DNA of 64,000 nt, from the NCBI GenBank assembly GCA_030705955.1, contig JAUZPL010000005.1:35985-99984 (forward strand), in the 5' to 3' direction. This DNA comes from Bacillota bacterium (GTDB lineage Bacteria > Bacillota > Bacilli > Bacillales > Cytobacillaceae). Below are positions 54,380-62,858 of this stretch, in pieces. How positions within the stretch are numbered: position 1 is the stretch's first letter; the number at the start of each line of letters is the position of its first letter. Below the pieces are notes generated by a model. It saw only the letters and a program-made list of their open reading frames with translations. It was not told the DNA's origin and searched no databases. The translations under genes were made by a program, and so were the position numbers.

Positions 54380-55354
54380 GTGCAATTGGAACTTATTAAA
54401 GGTCACGGTTCTGGAAATGATTTTCTTTTGATCGATGAAATTTCCCACGGTTATTCCTTTACGGAAAACGAAAGAGCAAATCTTGCAAGGCTATTATGCA
54501 ATCGCTCGACTGAATTGGGTGCGGATGGTATTCTTTTTGTCATGAATAGTAATCATGCGAAGGGAAGGATGCGTGTTTTTAATGCAGATGGATCAGAAGC
54601 TTCAATGTGTGGGAACGGCCTTCGTCTCGTCGCCAGATATGTTTGTGATTTATTTCAATTAAAAAATACTGTCATTGAAACCATGAAGGCTGATTTAATG
54701 GTAAGTAAACAAAAAGAATTATACCCAGATGTTGAGACATACCAAGTGGAAATCTCACCTGTTTCGTTTGATTTACGTGACCTACCATTAAATTTAAAAC
54801 AACCGGAATTACGAAATGAAAAAATAGAGGAATTATCAAAAGAGTTAATCTTTTATGCTCTTGCGGTTCCAAACCCACATTTAATAGCATTAGTTGACTC
54901 TGAAGTTTTACAAACAGAGCTTCAAAAACAAATTAGTGAAAAAGTAAATGGACCTAATCATCTATTTCCTGATGGTGTTAATGTAAGCTTTGTTAAATCA
55001 ATAAGCCAAGGGAACATTTATGTGAGAACATTTGAACGGGGTGTCGGATTTACCAATGCTTGTGGGACAGCCATGTCAGCATCCTCTCTTGTTACCTGTC
55101 TACAGGATTTAAATCAATTTAAAGAAACTATTAATGTTTACAACAACGGCGGAAAAGTACAATGTGTTGTCCATGAAAAAAATGGGTATTCCATTGATTT
55201 AATTGGAAATGCCACTTACCTTTATAAGGCAGTAATTGATGTGAATCTTCAAAACGAGTCCTTTTCAATTTATTCTAAAAAAGATTTTTCAGAGCAACAG
55301 GCATACGAAAAATTACAAGCTGAAGTTCAAAAAGTTTTACAAAGTAAACTGTAA
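54380..55354 (+). CDS. dapF: Diaminopimelate epimerase
   Basis: Interconverts LL- and meso-diaminopimelate for lysine and peptidoglycan. 324 residues, somewhat longer than the usual 275-290. Both catalytic cysteines are present: EASMCGNGLRLVARY and GFTNACGTAMSAS; N-terminal KGHGSGNDFLLID. GTG 54380 behind GGGGG. The extra length is in the C-terminal tail after residue 285. Confidence 0.94.
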   Translation: MQLELIKGHGSGNDFLLIDEISHGYSFTENERANLARLLCNRSTELGADGILFVMNSNHAKGRMRVFNADGSEASMCGNGLRLVARYVCDLFQLKNTVIETMKADLMVSKQKELYPDVETYQVEISPVSFDLRDLPLNLKQPELRNEKIEELSKELIFYALAVPNPHLIALVDSEVLQTELQKQISEKVNGPNHLFPDGVNVSFVKSISQGNIYVRTFERGVGFTNACGTAMSASSLVTCLQDLNQFKETINVYNNGGKVQCVVHEKNGYSIDLIGNATYLYKAVIDVNLQNESFSIYSKKDFSEQQAYEKLQAEVQKVLQSKL

Positions 55355-55385
55355 AAGGATAGGGTCCAACCTTATCCTTTTTTTG
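55353..55385. terminator. Bidirectional terminator between dapF and ligD
   Basis: 12-bp stem (55353-55364 / 55370-55381, one G-U pair) and T-run; the ligD stop lies inside. Confidence 0.85.
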
Positions 55386-57207
55386 CCCGCAAAATTTCTA
55401 GCACAGATCCAAAAGGCTGAATTGGTTTGGACTGAAAGAAACTTTTAAACGGATCCTGTTGTTTTTTTATTCGTTCCAAGGCATACCCCATGTTAAACGA
55501 TTCGACAGTTAATTTATCATTCACTTCTTCCCAAAATAATGGAGTTGCAACTCCAGCATGCGCATTCCCTCTCATTGAATATGGAGCAACAATTGTTTTA
55601 CCTTCCCCGTGCTGTACATAGTCAACGTAAAGGCGGTTTCCTCGATTTTTTTTCAAGCGTTCAATGGTGAAAAGAGTTGGCTCTCGTGAAACAAGATATT
55701 CTGCTATAAAGCTTGTAAATAATCTTGTCTCATCAAACGTATACATATTTTCGGGTAATGGGATGTAAATTTGTAATCCTTTATTCCCAGAGGTTTTAAT
55801 AAAAGTAATTAACTGTAATTGGTCGCAAACTTCTTTAATTAATAATGCCGCTTTAATAGCCAGTTGAAAGGCATCCTTTGATGGTGGATCTAAATCAAAA
55901 ACAATTTCACTTGGTCCGTTTCTTTGGTAGGTTTTAAACGGAATATGAAACTCAATGGCAAGTTGATTTCCTAGCCAAATGAGCACTTTCAGATCATTAC
56001 AGACAATATAGTGAATACCATCTACTTCTATCGTTTTCACAAATTCGGGAGCGTAATCCGGACAATTCTTTTGAAAAAATGCCTCACCTAACATCCCATG
56101 TGGATAACGAATAACAGTCAACAATCGATTCTTAAGGAAGGGAAGCATGTAAGGTGAAACTTCCCGTAAATAGTGAATGTAATCTGCTTTTTGTATTTGA
56201 AGATGATCCCAAATCGGTTTATTTGGATGAGTGATTTCAAGATCCTTAGGAAGATTTTTCTTTTGAAGCATAAATTGATCATAACTGCAGTCAGAAGGGT
56301 GTAAATCAAAACGAAATTGATCAAAATGAGGTTCACGTAGCTGATTATCATATAACTCTAAATACTTAATCTCAAGGCAAATAGCTGGATCTACATAAAT
56401 AAATGTTTGATCCTCTTTGTACATGTTCTGTTTAATAATGCTGTAAAGCGCCTCTTTTTCATTAGGTTTAAATCCAAAAAGCACTTGCCCGATTTCCTGA
56501 ATTTTATTTTCTTTATAAACCCCTACATAAAAATAGCTATTTGTTTTTCCTAGTGCTGTAACAAAGCAACTTACATATTTCCAATTTTTATATTTTAACC
56601 ACTGGCTAGATCTTTTCCCTTCTTCCCAAAGACTATTTGCGTGTTTTATAACAATTCCTTCTCCGTCATAAAGGATTACTTTTTCCCATATTTCCTGAAA
56701 ATTTTCCCATGATGGTATGTATTGCAGTAATTGGCCATCCTCATGATCAGTTTCCAGTGAAAACCCTACCTTTTTAAATAAATTCATTAGTTCACTTTTT
56801 CTGGTTACATAGGGCTGTGAGCAACAGGAGGCTTTTTTCATTTGTAAAAGGTCAAAGACCATAAAACGGCATGGAAAGTTTTCGGCCTGCACTAAAATTT
56901 TCTTTTGTGATTTCAAACGTCCTCTAACTTGTATAGAAGAGAAATTTGCTTTAAATGGATTCTCTAATACAACAAGCTCTCCATCGAGACGAAGCGGTAA
57001 AAACGGCTTAAAAACTTCTAGGTGTTTTAAAAGAAATTCCTTAATTTCAGGAAATTGTGGAAATAGAGGTTTCCCATTTCGGCTAGTTAAATGAATTTCT
57101 TCTAAATTCCAGTCTAAAATTGCTCGAAATCCATCGTATTTTACTTCAAAAAGCCAATCACTCAATAATGGGAGCTCAAAGGTTAAACTTGGAAGCATTG
57201 GTTTCAT
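55372..57207 (-). CDS. ligD: ATP-dependent DNA ligase LigD with polymerase domain
   Basis: 611 residues, as in B. subtilis YkoU. N-terminal ligase domain with adenylation lysine in FEVKYDGFRA and DGEGIVIKH; C-terminal AEP-type polymerase (about 320-600) with DLDPPSKDAF metal ligands and SGNKGLQIYIPL. No phosphoesterase domain. Joins breaks in non-homologous end joining with Ku. ATG 57207 chosen because KPMLPSL is the usual start. Confidence 0.95.
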   Translation of the reverse strand: MKPMLPSLTFELPLLSDWLFEVKYDGFRAILDWNLEEIHLTSRNGKPLFPQFPEIKEFLLKHLEVFKPFLPLRLDGELVVLENPFKANFSSIQVRGRLKSQKKILVQAENFPCRFMVFDLLQMKKASCCSQPYVTRKSELMNLFKKVGFSLETDHEDGQLLQYIPSWENFQEIWEKVILYDGEGIVIKHANSLWEEGKRSSQWLKYKNWKYVSCFVTALGKTNSYFYVGVYKENKIQEIGQVLFGFKPNEKEALYSIIKQNMYKEDQTFIYVDPAICLEIKYLELYDNQLREPHFDQFRFDLHPSDCSYDQFMLQKKNLPKDLEITHPNKPIWDHLQIQKADYIHYLREVSPYMLPFLKNRLLTVIRYPHGMLGEAFFQKNCPDYAPEFVKTIEVDGIHYIVCNDLKVLIWLGNQLAIEFHIPFKTYQRNGPSEIVFDLDPPSKDAFQLAIKAALLIKEVCDQLQLITFIKTSGNKGLQIYIPLPENMYTFDETRLFTSFIAEYLVSREPTLFTIERLKKNRGNRLYVDYVQHGEGKTIVAPYSMRGNAHAGVATPLFWEEVNDKLTVESFNMGYALERIKKQQDPFKSFFQSKPIQPFGSVLEILRAKKG

Positions 57208-57230
57208 GATGTTTGCCCTTTCTTTTTTTT

Positions 57231-57290
57231 TTATTTTGTGCAATTTCCAGATGTTTTAGTGCATGCAGCTTTCATTGAAACACAAAATAA
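57231..57290. promoter_or_regulatory. Divergent ligD/ku promoter region with symmetric elements
   Basis: TTATTTTGTG (57231-57240) and CACAAAATAA (57281-57290) form a perfect inverted pair, with the palindrome GCATGC (57261-57266) between. Each may be part of a -10 for its gene, perhaps sigma-G since forespore expression is known for B. subtilis ykoVU; the spacings to GCATGC differ (20 and 14 nt), so this is tentative. Confidence 0.4.
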
Positions 57291-57313
57291 AAATAAAAAG
57301 GATGAAGAGGCAT

Positions 57314-58144
57314 ATGCATACAATGTGGAAAGGAAGTATTAGCTTTGGTCTTGTCAATATCCCTATTAAGTTGCATGCAGCAACAGAGGATAAGGATATA
57401 AAGCTACGAACACTTCATAAGAAATGTCATTCTCCGATAAAGTATGAAAAGGTATGTCCTGTTTGTGAAGAAGAGGTAAAAAGTGAAGAAATCGTAAAAG
57501 CATATGAGTATGCCAAGGGTAAGTTTGTTGTGTTGGACAATGAAGACTTAGAAAACTTAAGAAAGGAAAACGAGGAAAAGGCAGTTGAAATTATTGATTT
57601 TGTAAAAATGGAACAAATCGATCCCATTTACTTTGATAGAAGCTATTATATGTCACCTAGTGAAAGTGGGGGGAAAGCTTACTCATTGTTAAGAAAGGCA
57701 CTTCAGGATTCACAAAAGGTAGGATTGGCTAGAATTGTTATACGTTCTAAAGAACAAATGGCAGTTATTAGAGTTTTTGAAAATACACTTGTTATGGAGA
57801 CCATTCACTATCCAGATGAAGTAAGAAAGGCATCAGATGTTCCAAATGTTCCTGCTGCAGACAAGATAACAAAAAAAGAATTGGATACAGCCATTCTTTT
57901 AATTGATCAATTAACAACTGAATTTGAACCAGAGAAATATACCGACAAATATCGTACTGCCTTATTAGAATTAATTGAATCGAAGAAAACAGGTAAAGAG
58001 ACCGTAACTCCTACTGCGAAAGAAATAGGAACAAATGTAACAGATTTGATGGCTGCCTTACAAGCATCAATTGATCGAACAAAGCCTAAAAAGGTGGTGG
58101 CTCCAAGAAAAAAAGCAGCACCAAAAGTCAAAAAGGAAGCATAG
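57314..58144 (+). CDS. ku: Non-homologous end-joining protein Ku
   Basis: 276 residues. Begins MHTMWKGSISFGLVNIPIKL, with SPIKYEKVCPVCEEEV and RSYYMSPSESGGKAYSLL, the bacterial Ku core, then a Lys/Ala/Pro-rich basic tail (about 255-276) as in LigD-recruiting Ku. Binds DNA ends and recruits LigD, encoded divergently. Confidence 0.95.
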   Translation: MHTMWKGSISFGLVNIPIKLHAATEDKDIKLRTLHKKCHSPIKYEKVCPVCEEEVKSEEIVKAYEYAKGKFVVLDNEDLENLRKENEEKAVEIIDFVKMEQIDPIYFDRSYYMSPSESGGKAYSLLRKALQDSQKVGLARIVIRSKEQMAVIRVFENTLVMETIHYPDEVRKASDVPNVPAADKITKKELDTAILLIDQLTTEFEPEKYTDKYRTALLELIESKKTGKETVTPTAKEIGTNVTDLMAALQASIDRTKPKKVVAPRKKAAPKVKKEA

Positions 58145-58247
58145 TATTTATTTAGGTTTTTCATTATTTTTAAGTTTTTAAAAAATAGTGGGAATGCTTG
58201 TACTATTTTTCTTGATTCAATGCACAAGTTTTGATATCATATTTATT

Positions 58248-58276
58248 TTGACATCTTTAAATATGTATGTTAAAAT
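58248..58276 (+). promoter_or_regulatory. Sigma-A promoter of the ydjO-like gene
   Basis: TTGACA (58248-58253), 17 nt, TAAAAT (58271-58276). Predicted start near 58283, giving a leader of about 100 nt. Confidence 0.75.
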
Positions 58277-58306
58277 ATCATTGGTATTTGTTTTGAAATT
58301 GTAAGT

Positions 58307-58362
58307 AAGTCGTAACTGTACACGAGGAGTGGGTAAGTCCACAAGTGCAGACGACTTTTTTA
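58307..58362 (+). ncRNA. Folded leader with terminator-like hairpin
   Basis: Nested stems: AAGTCGT / ACGACTT (58307-58313 / 58351-58357), CTGTAC / GTGCAG (58316-58321 / 58345-58350) and GTGG / CCAC (58329-58332 / 58339-58342), followed by a T-rich run and then the ribosome binding site GGAGGTGAT. Could be an attenuator, a cold-sensitive leader or a small RNA. No known riboswitch class recognised. Confidence 0.6.
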
Positions 58363-58383
58363 TTTTTCTCGGAGGTGATCATT

Positions 58384-58587
58384 TTGGCATTTGGCAGAAG
58401 AATAGAAGAAGAGGTTATATTAGAAGAAACCAAAGTTTGGGAGTGCACTTCAGGTAGCTGTAAATGCTGGGTACGTGATAATTTTAAAAGTAGTGAGACC
58501 CCATTATGCCCTATTTGCAAAAGTGAAATGAGACCTACGACAAGAGAGCTTCAGGTTATTCCAAATCATAGCAAAAATTTCATGTGA
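58384..58587 (+). CDS. Cold-inducible YdjO-like protein
   Basis: 67 residues. WECTSGSCKCW and TPLCPICKSEM give a four-cysteine zinc ribbon with the layout of B. subtilis YdjO. TTG 58384 is chosen for the GGAGGTGAT site; upstream codons fall inside the leader hairpin. The family is reported as cold-inducible; its function is unknown. Confidence 0.83.
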   Translation: MAFGRRIEEEVILEETKVWECTSGSCKCWVRDNFKSSETPLCPICKSEMRPTTRELQVIPNHSKNFM

Positions 58588-58590
58588 TAA

Positions 58591-58629
58591 TATCAAAAAA
58601 GTAGGGGTTTTATCCCTACTTTTTTGATA
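58591..58629 (+). terminator. Terminator of the ydjO-like gene
   Basis: 16-bp stem (58591-58606 / 58614-58629) containing TTTTTT in the right arm. Confidence 0.85.
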
Positions 58630-58675
58630 TTTTATTGTAAACTTTCCAATAGTTGTGAAGTAAAAATCAAAAAAC

Positions 58676-58960
58676 TTAGGTAGGAAGATGTTGTTTACAA
58701 TATTCGTAAACTAATTCCACTTCATCATCTTCTAATTCAAAATCCAATACCTTCTCTGTTTCGTTTTCATAAAAATGATAGGTAGGTATAGTTGAACCGT
58801 TCTCATCTACAACATAGATAACCTTTAAACCGATTCCTTTTTCAGAATAAAGTTCATCATCCTCGTCAACGTCGACATAAAGAAAAAATTCATAACGATC
58901 TCCTAATAGTAAACCAAATGGATCTTCTAATTTTTCTACTGAATGTCCTGTAATGTCCAT
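58676..58960 (-). CDS. Hypothetical acidic protein (possibly DUF6509)
   Basis: 94 residues, very acidic. MDITGHSVEKLEDPFGLLLG, RYEFFLYVDVDEDDELYSEK and ELEDDEVELVYEYCKQHL. ATG 58960 has AAAGGATGAG upstream; the longer frame to 59074 runs through non-coding-like sequence. I associate it with DUF6509 from memory. Function unknown. Confidence 0.72.
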   Translation of the reverse strand: MDITGHSVEKLEDPFGLLLGDRYEFFLYVDVDEDDELYSEKGIGLKVIYVVDENGSTIPTYHFYENETEKVLDFELEDDEVELVYEYCKQHLPT

Positions 58961-59059
58961 CGTCTCATCCTTTACATATCTTATCTTCCTATTATTATAC
59001 ACATTTCTTATATGAAAAACGAATATCATTGAATAAGAGGTATGACATTTTGAATTTAA

Positions 59060-59075
59060 TGTGAAAAAACGCACA
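59060..59075 (+). promoter_or_regulatory. Fnr-type box upstream of the DMSO-reductase-like operon
   Basis: TGTGA-N6-GCACA, one mismatch from TGTGA-N6-TCACA. Its centre is about 62 nt before the start predicted from TATAAT at 59119-59124, the class I activation distance. Confidence 0.55.
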
Positions 59076-59118
59076 ATGTATATCCTTGTCTTGGAAATTT
59101 GAGGTAAAATAAAGTCGT

Positions 59119-59124
59119 TATAAT
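59119..59124 (+). promoter_or_regulatory. -10 element of the DMSO-reductase-like operon
   Basis: TATAAT with no recognisable -35 at the right distance, as expected for an activator-dependent promoter. Confidence 0.5.
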
Positions 59125-59155
59125 GTTTGTTCCATATTTTAAAAAAATGTATTTA

Positions 59156-59171
59156 TGTGAAGTTTTTCACA
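59156..59171 (+). promoter_or_regulatory. Perfect Fnr-type box near the start codon
   Basis: TGTGA-AGTTTT-TCACA, exact consensus. It lies between the -10 element and the ribosome binding site AAGGAGG (59174-59180), so it would sit downstream of the predicted transcription start unless another promoter is used. Confidence 0.65.
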
Positions 59172-59187
59172 TTAAGGAGGTTGGAAA

Positions 59188-59853
59188 GTGGATTCTGTTC
59201 CTTTTAAGCAACAAAATGAATTAATACCAATTTTAATTGCCAGAAAAAACTTTTATCAATTTTTAATTTTTCTCTTTTCTGAGCCTAAGAACAATGAATA
59301 TTTTATTGAAATCCGTGACAATGGGAAAATGAATGAATTAGAAGAAATGGGTAAAGGAGGCCAACTGCTTCACCACTTTTTTCTAAGTTTGACAGATGAA
59401 AAAATAAAGGCTGAAAAAGAAGAATATAGTCGTTTATTCCTTGGCCCTGGTCCTATTCGAGCCCCTTTATGGGCATCATTTTACCTCAGCAAAGATCATC
59501 TCCTCTTTGATGAAAGCACCTATCAGGTTAGAAAGTTTTATCATCAATATGGTCTCCAATACATTAAAGAAAATAATGAACCCGATGATCACCTCCTACT
59601 AGAAATAGAATTTATGGTTTCTTTGATTGATTCTTGTTCAGAAGAAACAGATAGATTTCAAATAAATCGTTTATTAGCTGATCAAATATATTTCCTTACA
59701 ACCCATTTACTCCCCTGGATTCCCGCCTTTATGAAAACAGTGATCAAGAATACTGAAAGCCAACTTTATAAAGGAGCCGTTCTTCTATTACATGATTTTC
59801 TCACATTCGACCTTGAGGTTTTATGTGAAATTAAGGAGGCTATTTTAGAATGA
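59188..59853 (+). CDS. TorD/DmsD family chaperone
   Basis: 221 residues, all-helical. YSRLFLGPGPIRAPLWASFYL and EPDDHLLLEIEFM are the TorD-family E-P-x-D-H motif region. Binds the Tat signal of the molybdoenzyme encoded next and holds export until cofactor is inserted. GTG 59188 with AAGGAGG. Overlaps dmsA by 4 nt. Confidence 0.9.
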   Translation: MDSVPFKQQNELIPILIARKNFYQFLIFLFSEPKNNEYFIEIRDNGKMNELEEMGKGGQLLHHFFLSLTDEKIKAEKEEYSRLFLGPGPIRAPLWASFYLSKDHLLFDESTYQVRKFYHQYGLQYIKENNEPDDHLLLEIEFMVSLIDSCSEETDRFQINRLLADQIYFLTTHLLPWIPAFMKTVIKNTESQLYKGAVLLLHDFLTFDLEVLCEIKEAILE

Positions 59854-62249
59854 AGGAAAATAACCCTATCACTGATTTTTTAAAAAACAAAATGTTACGT
59901 AGAACATTTTTAAAATGGTCAGGAGCAATTGGGGTCCCGGTTGTTCTTGGCGGAATTGGTGTAAAACAATTTATTGAATACAAAGAAGCACATACGACGG
60001 TTTCAAAAAAGGATATTCCAGAGAAAATCATTTCAACCTGCAGTGTGAATAATTGTGGAGGTAGATGTGTAATTAAAGCCCATGTAAAGGACGGAGTAGT
60101 CGTAAGGGTCAGTACTGATACACAAGAGGGTGATGATTTGTCTACTCCTCCATTAAGAGCTTGTGTTAGAGGAAGAAACTATCGGAAGATGCTATATCAT
60201 CCTGATAGACTGAAATATCCGATGAAACGAGTTGGAAAGCGCGGAGAAGGAAAGTTTGAACGAATAACTTGGGAAGAGGCAGTGGATACAATAGCAAAAG
60301 AAGTTAAAAGAATTGGGGAAACGTATGGACCAGAATCTAGGTATGATAATTATGCTTCAGGACAATGCTGGGGTCTTCATGGAGGAAGTGCAGCTGTCAG
60401 AAAACTTTTATCTCTAACAGGTGGATTTTTGAATTATAGGAATGATTATAGTTCTGGAGCAGCAAATGTTGCTACACCTTATACATATGGGACAAATAAT
60501 TCTGGAAGCAGCTTTGATTCTCTATTGTATTCAAAATATATCATTCTGTGGGGCCAAAATCCCTCCGAAATGATTTTCTCTACTCCTTACCGGGAATATT
60601 TAATGAAAGCGAAGTTAAATGGGGCTAAAATCGTTGTTATTGATCCTAGATACACTGATACCGTTGTTGCATTTGCTGATGAATGGATCCCTATTTTACC
60701 AACAACTGATAATGCTTTAATGGATGCGATGGGCTATGTGATTGTAACGGAAAAATTACATGACCAAGCATTTCTTGACAAATATTGTATCGGCTTTGAT
60801 GAAGCCCACATGCCAAAGGGTATTGACAAAAAAGAATCAGTAAAAAGTTATTTACTTGGTGATAAGGACGGAATCGCGAAAACGCCAGAATGGGCAGAAA
60901 GGATTTGTCATGTACCTGCAGATAAAATCAGAGAAATTGCCAGAAACTATGCCACGATGAAGCCAGCAGCCTTAATTCAAGGTTGGGGGCCACAAAGACA
61001 TGCATTTGGGGAGCAGTTTGCCAGAGGAGGTGCACATCTTGCTTGTTTAACAGGAAATGTTGGGAAGCTTGGTTGCTGGGCTGCTGGAACAGGCTATTGG
61101 AACCGTGCTAATATAGTCTCTCCTTTTTCCTATGAAAATCCTGTTAAGGCATCAATACCCTGTTTTCTTTGGACAAAGGCAGTAGAAATGGGTACTGAGA
61201 TGACATCTGCAGACGGATTAGAAGGAACGGATAAATTGAAAAGTAGTATCAAACTTATTTTTAATATGGCTGGGAATATGTTAATAAATCAGCATGCAGA
61301 TATCAATAAAACTCGTAAGCTATTAGAGGATGAGAGTAAAGTAGAGTTTATTGTTGTCAGTGATCTTTTTATGACTCCAAGTGCTAAATATGCTGACATT
61401 TTACTTCCTGGAACAACCTTTTTTGAGCGGTGGGATATTGGGGTGCCTTGGTGTTTTGGTGACTATGTTGTTTTTGGCGAAAAAACGATTAAACCCCTTT
61501 ATGAATGCCGGGATGAATATGATGTGTTCGCTGAGGTAGCAGGAAAATTAGGTGTGAAGGATAAATATTTGGAAAACGGATCAACAATTCTTGACTTGGT
61601 AAAGGAAAGTGTGAAAAGAACCAAAAAAGAACTTGATCCAACCTTTCCTTCTTTCGAAGAATTTCGAAAAAAAGGTGTGCATCACTTTACATTCAATGAA
61701 CCTTTAATTGGATTTAAAAAGCAAATCGACGATATTGAGAAGAATCCATTTGAAACCCCATCTGGAAAAATTGAGTTATTTTCAAAGGCTTTATGGGATT
61801 TGCATCAACAGGAGGACATTCCAGCAATTGCAAAATATATACCTGCATGGGAAGGGCCAAGTGACCCTTTAAAGGAAAAATATCCACTACAATTAATTGG
61901 CTGGCATTATAAACGAAGATGTCACTCGACTTATGATAATCAGGAATGGCTTGAAGAAGCAGCAAAACAAGAAATGTGGTTGAATCCGCAAGATGCAAAA
62001 GCAAGAGGTATATCGAATGGTGATAGAGTTCAGGTTTTTAATGATCGTGGAAGTCTTGTTATAGATGTAAGGGTAACAGAACGGATCATTCCAGGTGTTG
62101 CTGCTATCCCGCAAGGTGCATGGTATTCACCAAATGAGTCAGGTATTGATCAAAGAGGTTCCCTAAATGTGCTAACTTCACAGCGCCCAACCGTACTTGC
62201 AAAAGCAAATCCTCAGCAAACAAATCTTGTTGAAGTAAAAAAAGTGTAG
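59850..62249 (+). CDS. dmsA: DMSO reductase family molybdopterin oxidoreductase, Tat-exported
   Basis: 799 residues. Tat signal LRRTFLKWSGAIG at about 16-28, [4Fe-4S] ligands CSVNNCGGRCVI and a later Cys in LRACVRG, then bis-MGD domains. NDYSSGAANVATPYTYG matches the region of the Ser molybdenum ligand in DmsA. C-terminal cap has LIGWHYKRRCHSTYDN. Substrate (DMSO, TMAO or other) cannot be told from sequence. Expected in anaerobic respiration. Confidence 0.92.
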   Translation: MKENNPITDFLKNKMLRRTFLKWSGAIGVPVVLGGIGVKQFIEYKEAHTTVSKKDIPEKIISTCSVNNCGGRCVIKAHVKDGVVVRVSTDTQEGDDLSTPPLRACVRGRNYRKMLYHPDRLKYPMKRVGKRGEGKFERITWEEAVDTIAKEVKRIGETYGPESRYDNYASGQCWGLHGGSAAVRKLLSLTGGFLNYRNDYSSGAANVATPYTYGTNNSGSSFDSLLYSKYIILWGQNPSEMIFSTPYREYLMKAKLNGAKIVVIDPRYTDTVVAFADEWIPILPTTDNALMDAMGYVIVTEKLHDQAFLDKYCIGFDEAHMPKGIDKKESVKSYLLGDKDGIAKTPEWAERICHVPADKIREIARNYATMKPAALIQGWGPQRHAFGEQFARGGAHLACLTGNVGKLGCWAAGTGYWNRANIVSPFSYENPVKASIPCFLWTKAVEMGTEMTSADGLEGTDKLKSSIKLIFNMAGNMLINQHADINKTRKLLEDESKVEFIVVSDLFMTPSAKYADILLPGTTFFERWDIGVPWCFGDYVVFGEKTIKPLYECRDEYDVFAEVAGKLGVKDKYLENGSTILDLVKESVKRTKKELDPTFPSFEEFRKKGVHHFTFNEPLIGFKKQIDDIEKNPFETPSGKIELFSKALWDLHQQEDIPAIAKYIPAWEGPSDPLKEKYPLQLIGWHYKRRCHSTYDNQEWLEEAAKQEMWLNPQDAKARGISNGDRVQVFNDRGSLVIDVRVTERIIPGVAAIPQGAWYSPNESGIDQRGSLNVLTSQRPTVLAKANPQQTNLVEVKKV

Positions 62250-62261
62250 GGAGTGGTTATT

Positions 62262-62843
62262 TTGGCCCAATTAGGATTCTATATTAATCAAAGCCTATGC
62301 ACTGGTTGTAAGGCATGTACCGTTTCATGTAAGGATAAAAATAATCTTGATGTTGGCATTAACTTTAGAAGGGTATATTCCTATGAGGAAGGCTCCTCTA
62401 TACAAAATCCTAATCATGCAATCATTTCAAATCTTAAAGCTTTTTACTTTAGTATTTCATGTAATCATTGTCTCGAGCCAGCATGTGTAACGATTTGCCC
62501 AACTAAAGCGATTAAAAAACGAGAAAGCGATGGGGTAGTTATTATTAATCAGGAAACGTGTGCAGGGACAAAATTTTGTGTAAAAGCATGTCCATATGGA
62601 AGTCCGCAATATAACCCTAAAACGTTTAAATCCAATAAATGCGACTTTTGCGTTAACCTTCAGGAAAAAGGTGAAGACCCAGTTTGTGTGTCCACCTGTC
62701 CAATGAGAGCAATCGAATATGGCCCGATTGAAGAGCTGAATAAAAAATATGGGAAAGTAAAACAAATAAAAGGGTTGCCTAGTCCTTCCATAACGAAGCC
62801 AAACCTAGTCATAACACCACATCGTGATGCAAAATTGAACTAA
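62262..62843 (+). CDS. dmsB: Four-cluster ferredoxin subunit (DmsB-like)
   Basis: 193 residues. CTGCKACTVSCKDKN, CNHCLEPACVTICPTKAI, CAGTKFCVKACPYGSPQ and CDFCVNLQEKGEDPVCVSTCPMRAI provide four [4Fe-4S] clusters, the DmsB pattern. Electron-transfer partner of the catalytic subunit; no signal peptide, so co-exported. TTG 62262 behind AGGGAG. Confidence 0.93.
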   Translation: MAQLGFYINQSLCTGCKACTVSCKDKNNLDVGINFRRVYSYEEGSSIQNPNHAIISNLKAFYFSISCNHCLEPACVTICPTKAIKKRESDGVVIINQETCAGTKFCVKACPYGSPQYNPKTFKSNKCDFCVNLQEKGEDPVCVSTCPMRAIEYGPIEELNKKYGKVKQIKGLPSPSITKPNLVITPHRDAKLN

Positions 62844-62858
62844 GGGGGATGGGCAGAT

